Assembly: GCA_947478845.1 (NCBI GenBank)
Contig: CANJXC010000012.1
Span: 41,316 to 105,315, forward strand
DNA length: 64,000 nt
Direction: 5' to 3'
DNA from: Spirochaetales bacterium
GTDB lineage: Bacteria; Spirochaetota; Spirochaetia; JABEVK01
Below the pieces are notes generated by a model that ran no database searches, was not told where the DNA came from, and saw only the letters and a program-made list of their open reading frames with translations. Made by a program: the position numbers and the translations under genes. This document shows, piece after piece, positions 8,743 through 16,441 of this stretch; the stretch's first letter is position 1; every line of letters starts with the position of its first letter.

Positions 8743-10419
8743 GTGACCCTGACTGAAACCGAGGGCCATTGGATCGTTAAGGCAGATCATTTCGAAGCCG
8801 CGCTTTGGGCACAAGGATGGGTTCACGCTCGCACCCGGGCAGACGAGGCACTCTTTGCCCGGGCATTGTTCCGCAGCGTGCTGTCGCAGAGCCATAAACC
8901 GGGTATGGCCCATAGTGAAATCGATGCTTTTATACGATCTTGGGGCTTCGACGAAAACCTCCGGCAGGAACGCACAGCGCTGTCCCCCGAACATATGGGC
9001 CAACTGCTCTCGTATGCCCGCGGTTTTGAAGAACAGCGTCAATCTCAGCGGTTGTGGCCTTGGCAGCGACACGAATACCCGGCTACCCCGTGGCAACCGG
9101 AGGACAGCCTGCTCTTGTCGCGAACTTTCGGTTTCATGAGTTGGTGGGAGACCCGTGGAGAGCTAACTTGGTTTCTCTTAGAACTGATTCAGAAAGGAGT
9201 CGATTGGGCTCGCCTCTGCGACCTGATACCCGACCTTGGTGATGAGCCAGACCGTCGCCTATGGGATTCCCTTCAACGTCCGGCACCCTTGAGCCCTGAG
9301 GCTACCTCCCTGCTCGGAAAACTGAGACGATGGAGAACAGGGGTCAGAGTCAACGGAAGTTCCTGGGGCGTCAGCATGGTCACCGATGTCACCGAGCCTG
9401 GCCTGCCGTTTCTGGAAATGCGTTTTGACCTTCCCGAAGCAACGATCCGAGGCTTAAGCCTACCTGGCCTACCCGGTCTGCTTACCGGTCGCAGTCGCCA
9501 TCTGACGTGGAACTTTTCGCCCTCCTGGGGTGACATCGTAGACTTCCGGCTCCTGAGGGAAGGCGGGATGTCGATGAAATGGGCTGGGCAGCACAAAACT
9601 GGAACCCTAGCCTGCTTTCTTCGAGCCCTGAGCAGTACTTCGGTGAGCCAGCTTCGGCGTGCCACCGAGAACCAGGGTTCCGCGGCCCTCACTCTCATGG
9701 CTCGCGACGAGAAGGGTCATTCTCAAGTCTGGGAGCTCGGGTCCCGCTGGAAGCGGGTTCACCCCCGTGATGCTTGGCTCCCCTCGGTGGCCAGTGCCTT
9801 AGTGGGCGCTTCGGGGTCGATGCCACCGCATCCGGTGCAACTCTGGCTAGACCAGCAACAGGAGCTTCCCCTGCGTTCTAAGAAGGTTTCGGCGGCCTCA
9901 CTTCTGACCGCAGAGGTGTCCTTACAGGCCACAACGCTTCTTTCTCAGCTCCGTTTCTTGCTTCCAGAGACCGAACAGGGCAACAGCTTGCGCCGATGGG
10001 CGGGACAACCCTCGCAGGGGCCGGAATCACAATTGTTTCAACGGGTCTGTACGGCGGTCTTGCGTGCGTTTTGGAACACTTCGGGTGTTATTCCCGATCT
10101 GTCGTCGCCACCACTTCACTTCCTCGCCCCGGCTATCGACCGCTTATTGGGTTCCGCTCACTCGGCCTGGCTCCCCTCTTCCATCAAGAACCAGGTGCTT
10201 CGCCAAGCCGTACATGCTGAACTGGCTCAGGGTACCCAAGTCGCCGAGCTCACTTCGGAGCGTCTTTTTTCTCCGCGGTTTCTCTACTGGGAAACGTTGG
10301 CGGGCCACAGCCGGGTCTTTGCCGCGGTGGTCATCGTGACCGCCGAAGCCGAGTCCGACACGCTCTCAGTTTTTCTGACCGACGACGAGAACGAGCCTCC
10401 GGTATTTCACGAACTTTAA
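8743..10419 (+). CDS. Penicillin-acylase-like (Ntn-hydrolase family) protein, probably degenerate
   Basis: About 558 residues, shorter than the 700-800 of true penicillin acylases. Similar features are ALWAQGWVHARTRADEALFAR near residue 25 (usual form ALGYVHAQDRLFQ), the segment around VRVNGSSWGVS near residue 200, and LPGLPGLLTGRSRHLTWNFSPSWGDIVDF near 245-270. In active members a serine nucleophile opens a SNNW motif; aligned on the tryptophan this protein reads GSSW, so the nucleophile looks lost or shifted. No signal peptide is seen, which is also unusual. The true start may be upstream, for example a CTG at 8704 overlapping the previous stop. Confidence in the family is moderate. Confidence 0.6.
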   Translation: MTLTETEGHWIVKADHFEAALWAQGWVHARTRADEALFARALFRSVLSQSHKPGMAHSEIDAFIRSWGFDENLRQERTALSPEHMGQLLSYARGFEEQRQSQRLWPWQRHEYPATPWQPEDSLLLSRTFGFMSWWETRGELTWFLLELIQKGVDWARLCDLIPDLGDEPDRRLWDSLQRPAPLSPEATSLLGKLRRWRTGVRVNGSSWGVSMVTDVTEPGLPFLEMRFDLPEATIRGLSLPGLPGLLTGRSRHLTWNFSPSWGDIVDFRLLREGGMSMKWAGQHKTGTLACFLRALSSTSVSQLRRATENQGSAALTLMARDEKGHSQVWELGSRWKRVHPRDAWLPSVASALVGASGSMPPHPVQLWLDQQQELPLRSKKVSAASLLTAEVSLQATTLLSQLRFLLPETEQGNSLRRWAGQPSQGPESQLFQRVCTAVLRAFWNTSGVIPDLSSPPLHFLAPAIDRLLGSAHSAWLPSSIKNQVLRQAVHAELAQGTQVAELTSERLFSPRFLYWETLAGHSRVFAAVVIVTAEAESDTLSVFLTDDENEPPVFHEL

Positions 10420-10421
10420 TC

Positions 10422-11552
10422 CTAAGACTCGAACTGGTAGTATTTCACTGGTAGAGAGCCGTTGACGAGTTCCCTCACCACGTAGGGCTTGCGGTCGATA
10501 TGCGACGGGAAATCGTCCAGTGAAGTCAGCACGCCAAGCTTCCAACCCGCAAAATGGGTGGCAAAGTGGCGCATCTGCCGAGACAGGTTTTCTGCATGAG
10601 TCCGGGTTTCTAGGCGTTCACCGTAAGGCGGATTGGTGATGAGGAACCCTCGCTCGCCGAGCTCGAGATCTCTGATGGTTTCTGCACGGGCCTCTTCCAT
10701 AGACAGGTGTTCGAGCTGGATTTTGTCTTCATGGCCCAGCAACCTTAGATTGGAGCGGGCCGCCTCGAGCACCCTGCCGTCTTTGTCGCTCCCACAGATG
10801 CGAATCCGGTGGGTGAAGTCCATCCGTCCGCGAGCTTGGTCTCTCAGGATCTTCCAAGCGAGAGCCTGATGCGGCACCAAGTGTTCAAAACTGAAGTCTC
10901 GGTTGAGTCCCGGAGGGATATCGAAGGCAAATTGCAGGGCTTCAGCTAGAATTGTTGCCGAACCGCAAAGGGGATCGTAAAGCGGGTATTTGCGCCTCCA
11001 ACCGGAAAACAACAACAGCGCCGCTGCCAGGTTCTCCTTCAGGGGTGCTTCTCCTGTCTGTTTTCGGTAGCCGCGATTATGAAGGGCCGGTCCGGTGGTA
11101 TCAATGGTGGCCAGGGCACGGTCGTTCTCCAGATACACCCTCAGGCCTGTCTTCGGCCCGGTCTGTGGGAGCGTTCTTAGCCCCCAGTGTTCCCCTAAAT
11201 GCTGAAAAACGGCCTTTTGAACCATGGCTTGCACCGTGGGCACCGAGCTCAGTTTTGACTTGAAGATTTTCACTTTTTCAACCACGATGGTGGTGTGGGG
11301 AGAAAGCCAGTCCTCCCATGGGAGTGCTGTGAGCCCATCAAAAAGCTCGTCAAAGGTCGCGGCAGGAAATCGCCCCATTTCCACCAGCACACGCTCGGCG
11401 GTGCGCAAGTTCAAGTTTGCCCGGTACACGTCCTCCCAGACCCCCTCGAAAAACACCTTGCCAGCGGCACTTTCTGATTTTAGGCCCAAGCCCTTGAGTT
11501 CGTCTTTCAGGAGTTTTTCAAGACCGAACGGGCATAGAGCAATCAAGCGCAT
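10422..11552 (-). CDS. THUMP-domain class I RNA methyltransferase (RlmL/YpsC type)
   Basis: 376 residues. The N-terminal part (MRLIALCPFGLEKLLKDEL) with the following 150 residues matches the ferredoxin-like plus THUMP RNA-binding module. The C-terminal half carries a Rossmann methyltransferase with YDPLCGSATILAEA near residue 195 and the N6-adenine/guanine motif ITNPPYGERL near 305. Relatives methylate 23S rRNA (m2G2445 by RlmL in E. coli). It lacks the second methyltransferase domain of E. coli RlmL. It starts 14 bases from the divergent methyltransferase gene. Confidence 0.88.
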   Translation of the reverse strand: MRLIALCPFGLEKLLKDELKGLGLKSESAAGKVFFEGVWEDVYRANLNLRTAERVLVEMGRFPAATFDELFDGLTALPWEDWLSPHTTIVVEKVKIFKSKLSSVPTVQAMVQKAVFQHLGEHWGLRTLPQTGPKTGLRVYLENDRALATIDTTGPALHNRGYRKQTGEAPLKENLAAALLLFSGWRRKYPLYDPLCGSATILAEALQFAFDIPPGLNRDFSFEHLVPHQALAWKILRDQARGRMDFTHRIRICGSDKDGRVLEAARSNLRLLGHEDKIQLEHLSMEEARAETIRDLELGERGFLITNPPYGERLETRTHAENLSRQMRHFATHFAGWKLGVLTSLDDFPSHIDRKPYVVRELVNGSLPVKYYQFES

Positions 11553-11566
11553 GGCCGCAGGCTAGC

Positions 11567-12409
11567 ATGGAGAGCTACCCCTCGTCCATGAATCGGAGGC
11601 CCCGGGTTTTTTCGGTTCTCGATGGCCAGTTCTGGGCCGACCCTTGGATTTCCAGTCATGTATTGTATGCCCACCTCGACAGCCGTTCTGACGACGCTAG
11701 TCGACCCCTGCCAACCATCGAGGCCGAGGTCGCCTTTGCCTGCTCGCAATTTCGGGCGCCCGGAAAAGTTCTCGACCTTGGGTGCGGCCCAGGTCTGCAC
11801 GGGCGTTTATTTTCGCAGCGCGGGTGGCAGGTTACAGGCCTCGATGTGTCACCAGCATCGATCGAATACGCGCGCTCCGAATCCCTTGACGCAGGCCTTA
11901 ACGCAGCGTACTTCTGCGGCGATTTTCTTTCTTGGCCCTTCCCAAGGCAGCAGGACTTGATTTTGCTCGCTTACGGCACCCTGGGAACCCTTTCGCCCCG
12001 TCAGGCTCGCCGCTTGCTCGATCGCTGCCGCAGAAGTCTCCGTCCGGGCGGGCTCCTAATGTTTGATCTTTTCCGTAAACCTTGGTGGGACCGGCAACAG
12101 GCTTCCCTACCATCAAAAGACTGGGACCGAGTACCCGGCGAGGGTTTTTGGGCGCAGGGAGAGCACCTTGTCTTGACTCGTGCGTATGCGTATCCTCTGA
12201 TGAGGACCTTCGGGCGCATTTACACCGTGGTGGAACCGAACCGGGTCCGTCAGTTCCCGTTCTGGTATCGCTGGTACGATCCGGCGCATGCTAGGGCTGA
12301 GCTTTTGCAAGATTGGCACTTGGAATGGTTAGGAAGCCTGCGTGGTACCCCGCTCAGGTCGGATTCAACATGGTGTGCCGCCCTAGCCCGGCGGCCATCG
12401 TCGCCGTGA
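11567..12409 (+). CDS. Class I SAM-dependent methyltransferase
   Basis: 280 residues. The SAM-binding motif VLDLGCGPGLHGRLF lies near residue 65, followed by VTGLDVSPASIEYAR and a GTLGTLSP segment where the post-I motifs are expected; RPGGLLMFDLF near residue 160 completes the fold. The substrate cannot be read; the family includes many small-molecule methyltransferases. The ATG at 11567 or 11588 (MNRRPRVFSVLDGQ) could be the start, and neither has a strong ribosome-binding site. The unknown gene at 12428 follows 18 bases later and is probably co-transcribed. Confidence 0.82.
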   Translation: MESYPSSMNRRPRVFSVLDGQFWADPWISSHVLYAHLDSRSDDASRPLPTIEAEVAFACSQFRAPGKVLDLGCGPGLHGRLFSQRGWQVTGLDVSPASIEYARSESLDAGLNAAYFCGDFLSWPFPRQQDLILLAYGTLGTLSPRQARRLLDRCRRSLRPGGLLMFDLFRKPWWDRQQASLPSKDWDRVPGEGFWAQGEHLVLTRAYAYPLMRTFGRIYTVVEPNRVRQFPFWYRWYDPAHARAELLQDWHLEWLGSLRGTPLRSDSTWCAALARRPSSP

Positions 12410-12427
12410 GGCGGCAGGAGACAATTC

Positions 12428-13579
12428 TTGGCCCTAGAAAGTCTGTTCGAGATCATTCGTTTTCCCGTTTTTCTCGAAGCCCTCGTCGAGAATCAGGACT
12501 ATAGAAAGATCCTTCACCGGCCCTTAGAACTCATCGTTGAAGCCGAGAAAGGCCCCCTGCAGGTCAAGGACTGGATACAGTTCTGGGAAAATCCGCGAGG
12601 CCACGAGGGTCCGTCCCTTTCGGCCCATTCCTGGCGCAAGCTGTCGCAGTTTGGCACCGATGAGGCGCAGGTAGTGTTGCGGTGGCTGCTCGACAGGCTC
12701 GTGCGCGAGTATGGTCCCGGCCAGAAGAAGCGTGGCCTCAAGGCAGCCCTCGACCTGCTGTCCATTGTTCTCCATGAGCTCGCCCGGGAGACTCCCGCGG
12801 AAATTTTCAACAGTCTTCTGGAGCAGTACCTCCCGTTGGCGCAGGAGCCCCTTGTGGCCTGCGACCTGTACCAGTGGCTGTTTAGCGCAGGTTTTGACCC
12901 CGACAACCCCAGCCTTGATTCCTACCTCTTGGCGGTGCAGGGTTTGGCCAAGGCCACTGCGGCCGGCGATAGCGAACGGATCGGATGGAACGCCTATAAT
13001 CTAGTAACTTACCACTCGTTCTTCGACGCTGAGGAAGCTCACCGTGTTTTGGAGAAATACCTAGAACATTTTCAAGATGACCGTTTTCACGATGCTTTGG
13101 GCAACATCGCCCTCAAGTACCTCGACGACAATAAGGTGGAAATTGGAAGAGCCTACCTGGAAAGCGTTTGGTTCTATACTTTGCGCCTTTCGACGCAAGA
13201 GGAGCTGTCGGGCCTTCGCAGCATCGGCTTCAACCTTGTCTATGATGCCCTGAACCTTTCGTGGGAACATTACGAGGCACGGGCCTTTTCGCGGGCTATC
13301 GGGGTGTTGAATCCGCTGACGGCGCTCTTGGTCCGTGAACGCCAGGGCTTTCTCGAAGCAGCGAAGGAACTCGGTAGCAAACCGGTCGATTGGGCCTATC
13401 AGTACTACGTGCACTTGGCTGAGTGCTACCTCTGGCTGTACGCGTGTTACGACGAATTGGGCGAAGATGAGCGAGCCCAAGACCTCCTTGGAGAGTTTCA
13501 GAGGCTGAAACTTAGTTGTCCTTTCGACCTCGAAAGCATAGCCAAAGAGTTCTTTCAGGAAAGGGAGAACTCAGACTAG
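12428..13579 (+). CDS. Unrecognised helical protein, possibly TPR-like
   Basis: 383 residues starting at TTG, seven bases after a good Shine-Dalgarno (AGGAG at 12416-12420). No signal peptide or membrane segment. The composition and spacing suggest an all-helical repeat protein: LVACDLYQWLFSAGF, then RIGWNAYNLVTYHSFFDAEEAHRVLEKYL, then ALGNIALKYLD, and a C-terminal YVHLAECYLWLYACYDELGEDERAQDLL that resembles a tetratricopeptide helix pair. I do not recognise a family. It overlaps the end of the convergent 602-residue gene by four bases. Confidence 0.75.
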   Translation: MALESLFEIIRFPVFLEALVENQDYRKILHRPLELIVEAEKGPLQVKDWIQFWENPRGHEGPSLSAHSWRKLSQFGTDEAQVVLRWLLDRLVREYGPGQKKRGLKAALDLLSIVLHELARETPAEIFNSLLEQYLPLAQEPLVACDLYQWLFSAGFDPDNPSLDSYLLAVQGLAKATAAGDSERIGWNAYNLVTYHSFFDAEEAHRVLEKYLEHFQDDRFHDALGNIALKYLDDNKVEIGRAYLESVWFYTLRLSTQEELSGLRSIGFNLVYDALNLSWEHYEARAFSRAIGVLNPLTALLVRERQGFLEAAKELGSKPVDWAYQYYVHLAECYLWLYACYDELGEDERAQDLLGEFQRLKLSCPFDLESIAKEFFQERENSD

Positions 13580-15384
13580 TCCTTCTTCACGGTGTCCTTA
13601 AAGGAGGACCAAGCAGTTTCCCGTTCTTTTTCATTGTATTGCTTTACGGGAGCTGGTTTTACGGGAGAAGTTTCCTTCGGCTTCGACGGGGAGGGCGCCG
13701 ACTGTTTGCGTTCCCGCCACTCTTGGCGGCGCTTCTTTTTTTCTTCGGGGCTGAGGTTCTCTATGGGTAACTCGTCTTTGGCTCCGGCAACCGATAGGCG
13801 TGACCGCTTCTCGGCAGCCAACTCCTGCTTGCGCTCCTTGGGAAGGGCCAAGGCACGAAACTCTTCAGCTTGAATGCGGTAACGCCCCGTTAAGCGGCGC
13901 CAGAACTGCGAAAACACCGAAAGCCTGCGAAACGCCTCCTCGTACAGGGTTTGTACGTCCAGACCGTACATTTCCTGGTACCGCCTTAACGTCATCACCC
14001 CGGGTCTGAAGAAGCGGATCATCAGGTCGCGCATATCGTCCACCGAAGCCAAGCCCAAATTGGTACGACCATGGTGGATAAGCGCCTCGGCCAGCAATTT
14101 GTGCTTGGAAAGCAGTTCATGGACCACTGCGTCGTTCTTTTCGGTCCACTCCCTCAAGGCCTGATCCATGTTCTCCGGATTGAGAAACGCCAGTTCCTGA
14201 GAATTGTTGGGCTGACGCATACGTCGGCCCATGCGGATCAAGAACTCCTGGTTTGCCAGGGTCTGGAGGCTATCAAAGCGGGAAAGGAAATGCTTGTAGA
14301 GGTTGTTTCGGTGGACAACACCGCTCCCTAGCACCACCAAGGGCGCGAGGGACGACTTCTGGCCGGCCTGAGTGAACTGCGTCATGAACTGTTCACGAAA
14401 GTCTTCAAACTCCTGCCCGTATTTGTCTTTGAAAAGCAACGTCAGATGACTTTCCAAAGCTACCGAAGGCAAGAGGATTTCTTTTTCGTGAAGCACCAAT
14501 TGCTCGATTTCCCGCATATCCGTTTCGCGCTCTTGGGCCTGCTCTTTGACTTTTTTCTGCTCTTCGAGTTGGTTGGTAAGGTAGGTGAAAAACAATTCTG
14601 CCGCTTGGAAGAACGAGAGGTCGAGGTGAAGCCTACGGTCGGCGAGCAAATCGTCTCGGTGCAGCAAGAGGGTCTCGGCAAGGCCGCGCCAAAAGCCGGA
14701 ATCCTTGTCGTCGAGACGTTTGGTGACATCGTTGAGGCCCAAGTTGAGGAGTCGGGAGGCGGCAGCAGTGACTTCCGGATTCTTCAGAAGGTACCTGAGC
14801 TTCGATGAGGCGAAGGTGAGGAGAACGGACAGCGTCTGGCTCGTGGCCATCACGGTCTCCGCCTGAAGGGTCAACATCAGGAGTTTCTCGGTTTTGGCCA
14901 AGGCCTCGATGGGAGTTTTGGCCACACTGGCCATTTCGAGGACTTCGATCAGCTTTGGTGGCAAAACGACATCGCGCGACTTGAGGAGGTTTAACGTCAG
15001 GAAGGGATTGCGGGGGTTGTCGCATGCCCTCTGAATGAGGTCCTGCAAGAAGTGGAACCAATAGCGGTCGGATCCTTCATCGCAAAGTACGATCCCTTTC
15101 GGCAGGCGTTCCCCTTTCTCGTTCTTTCGAAAGATAAAATGGGCCATTCGCGCCGTTTTGAGACGGTTGACCAGGCTCTCCACTTCTTGTTCCACGTGGT
15201 CGAACTGCGCACGGCGTCCAACGACAAACTGGTCAAAGTCTACTTCTGGGCGCCAGGAATTGCACAACTGGTGGAACAACTCCCGCTGAACAGAGGAGGT
15301 AACTCCATATTGGGAAAGGAACTCTTCCCGCTGCTTTTGGTCGAAGCGCACATAGGCCGGAGGATTAGTTGGTTCTTCTGCCAT
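13576..15384 (-). CDS. Unrecognised large soluble helical protein
   Basis: 602 residues, no signal peptide or membrane helix. Mostly amphipathic helix, with a probable coiled coil near residues 290-315 (NQLEEQKKVKEQAQERETDM) and a basic, proline/lysine-rich disordered tail after residue 530 (EKKKRRQEWRERKQ, then SAPSPSKPKETSPVKPAPVK). I recognise no domain. The start ATG at 15384 has no Shine-Dalgarno; an extended -10 (TGGTATAGT) ends six bases upstream. It is divergent from the pentapeptide-repeat gene and is probably a single-gene unit. Confidence 0.8.
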   Translation of the reverse strand: MAEEPTNPPAYVRFDQKQREEFLSQYGVTSSVQRELFHQLCNSWRPEVDFDQFVVGRRAQFDHVEQEVESLVNRLKTARMAHFIFRKNEKGERLPKGIVLCDEGSDRYWFHFLQDLIQRACDNPRNPFLTLNLLKSRDVVLPPKLIEVLEMASVAKTPIEALAKTEKLLMLTLQAETVMATSQTLSVLLTFASSKLRYLLKNPEVTAAASRLLNLGLNDVTKRLDDKDSGFWRGLAETLLLHRDDLLADRRLHLDLSFFQAAELFFTYLTNQLEEQKKVKEQAQERETDMREIEQLVLHEKEILLPSVALESHLTLLFKDKYGQEFEDFREQFMTQFTQAGQKSSLAPLVVLGSGVVHRNNLYKHFLSRFDSLQTLANQEFLIRMGRRMRQPNNSQELAFLNPENMDQALREWTEKNDAVVHELLSKHKLLAEALIHHGRTNLGLASVDDMRDLMIRFFRPGVMTLRRYQEMYGLDVQTLYEEAFRRLSVFSQFWRRLTGRYRIQAEEFRALALPKERKQELAAEKRSRLSVAGAKDELPIENLSPEEKKKRRQEWRERKQSAPSPSKPKETSPVKPAPVKQYNEKERETAWSSFKDTVKKD

Positions 15385-15390
15385 GTGGTA

Positions 15391-15399
15391 ACTATACCA
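15391..15399 (-). promoter_or_regulatory. Extended -10 promoter for the 602-residue protein, leaderless layout
   Basis: On the minus strand TGGTATAGT, an extended -10 element, ends six bases before the ATG at 15384. The -35 region is poor, as is common for extended -10 promoters. Confidence 0.4.
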
Positions 15400-15406
15400 T
15401 AATCGC

Positions 15407-15436
15407 TTGAATAAGGAAGTGCCACCGGCCTATACT
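15407..15436 (+). promoter_or_regulatory. Putative leaderless promoter of the pentapeptide-repeat gene
   Basis: TTGAAT (15407-15412), an 18-base spacer and TATACT (15431-15436), ten bases before the ATG at 15447. No Shine-Dalgarno is present. Confidence 0.45.
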
Positions 15437-15446
15437 CATCAGCACG

Positions 15447-15962
15447 ATGGCAGATCTCGAGGAAGACTTTTCCGGTAATGACAAGCACTATAAGGTGCTT
15501 CGTAAGGCCTTGAAAGACAAAAATATGGCCCTTTGGAACGAGTTTGCGACCTCTGCGGGCCCCTACTTCCGGGCCGACCTGCGCGGTATGAACCTCAGCG
15601 GCCAAGACCTGACCGGAGCCCAATTGCGAGGGGCAAGGCTTGAAAAGACAAACTTCGACCGAGCCAACCTGTCGGCTGCCGACCTGACCGACGCCTCGCT
15701 GACGGGGGCCTCCCTGCGTGATGCAATCCTCGAAGGCACCCGACTTAAGGTAGAGACCCGCGTGAAAGTACGGCGCACGGTAGCCATCGACCCGACCCAA
15801 CTCGACCCCGAGGCCCGCCGCCACCGCAAACTCGAGCAGCAGAGGACACAGGCTGTAGCGTTTCTGGAAGAATCCAAGAAGAAAGAGCTAGCCTTGGCCG
15901 CTCAAAAAGCACGGGTGAAGGCCAAGAACAACCCCTCACCCTTCACCAACACGAGCCGCTGA
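15447..15962 (+). CDS. Pentapeptide-repeat protein with basic C-terminal tail
   Basis: 171 residues. Residues about 45-95 are consecutive A(D/N)LxX pentapeptides (FRADLRGMNLSGQDLTGAQ, then LRGARLEKTNFDRANLSAAD, LTDASLTGASLRDAIL), which fold as a short right-handed quadrilateral beta-helix. The block is only about ten repeats, too short for the DNA-mimic Qnr type. The C-terminal 60 residues are charged and helical (EARRHRKLEQQRTQAVAFLE, then SKKKELALAAQKARVKAK). Function unknown. The gene ends four bases before the convergent trmL stop. Confidence 0.88.
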   Translation: MADLEEDFSGNDKHYKVLRKALKDKNMALWNEFATSAGPYFRADLRGMNLSGQDLTGAQLRGARLEKTNFDRANLSAADLTDASLTGASLRDAILEGTRLKVETRVKVRRTVAIDPTQLDPEARRHRKLEQQRTQAVAFLEESKKKELALAAQKARVKAKNNPSPFTNTSR

Positions 15963-15965
15963 TTC

Positions 15966-16430
15966 CTAGCCTAGTCCTGGCCAACCGAGTTGGCGCAGAG
16001 CTTCGTAGGTAACAACCGCAACGGCATTGCTGAGATTAAGCGAGCGCGTTCCGGGCCGCATCGGCAGACGGATCAAGGCGTCGGGTCGTGCTTCGAGAAG
16101 CGACCTAGGGAGTCCAGAGGTTTCTTTGCCGAACACCAACCAGTCGTCTAGGCGGAACTCGACTTGATTGGGGGCGCGGAGACCCTTGGTGGAACTCAAC
16201 CATAACTTTTGTTGCCCGTGCAGGGTAAGGAACGCCTCCAGGCTGTCGTGGTAGACAATCGTGACATCCTTCCAATAGTCCAGTCCTGCGCGTTTGAGGT
16301 GCCTGTCGGTAACGGTGAAGCCCAGAGGATGCACCAAGTGGAGGACGCTTCCTGTCGCGGCGCAGGTACGGGCAATGTTGCCGGTGTTCTGAGGAATCTC
16401 GGGCTCAACGAGAACGATGTTCAATGGCAT
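15966..16430 (-). CDS. trmL: tRNA (cytidine/uridine-34-2'-O)-methyltransferase TrmL
   Basis: 154 residues, the normal length for the minimal SPOUT methyltransferase TrmL. NIVLVEPEIPQNTGNIARTC opens the protein; WLVFGKETSGLP lies near residue 95; the knotted C-terminus has LIRLPMRPGTRSLNLSNAVAVV. It methylates the wobble 2'-hydroxyl of tRNA-Leu isoacceptors. It lies 11 bases downstream of rsh on the same strand and is probably co-transcribed with it. Confidence 0.95.
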   Translation of the reverse strand: MPLNIVLVEPEIPQNTGNIARTCAATGSVLHLVHPLGFTVTDRHLKRAGLDYWKDVTIVYHDSLEAFLTLHGQQKLWLSSTKGLRAPNQVEFRLDDWLVFGKETSGLPRSLLEARPDALIRLPMRPGTRSLNLSNAVAVVTYEALRQLGWPGLG

Positions 16431-16441
16431 CTTGTCGTCTG

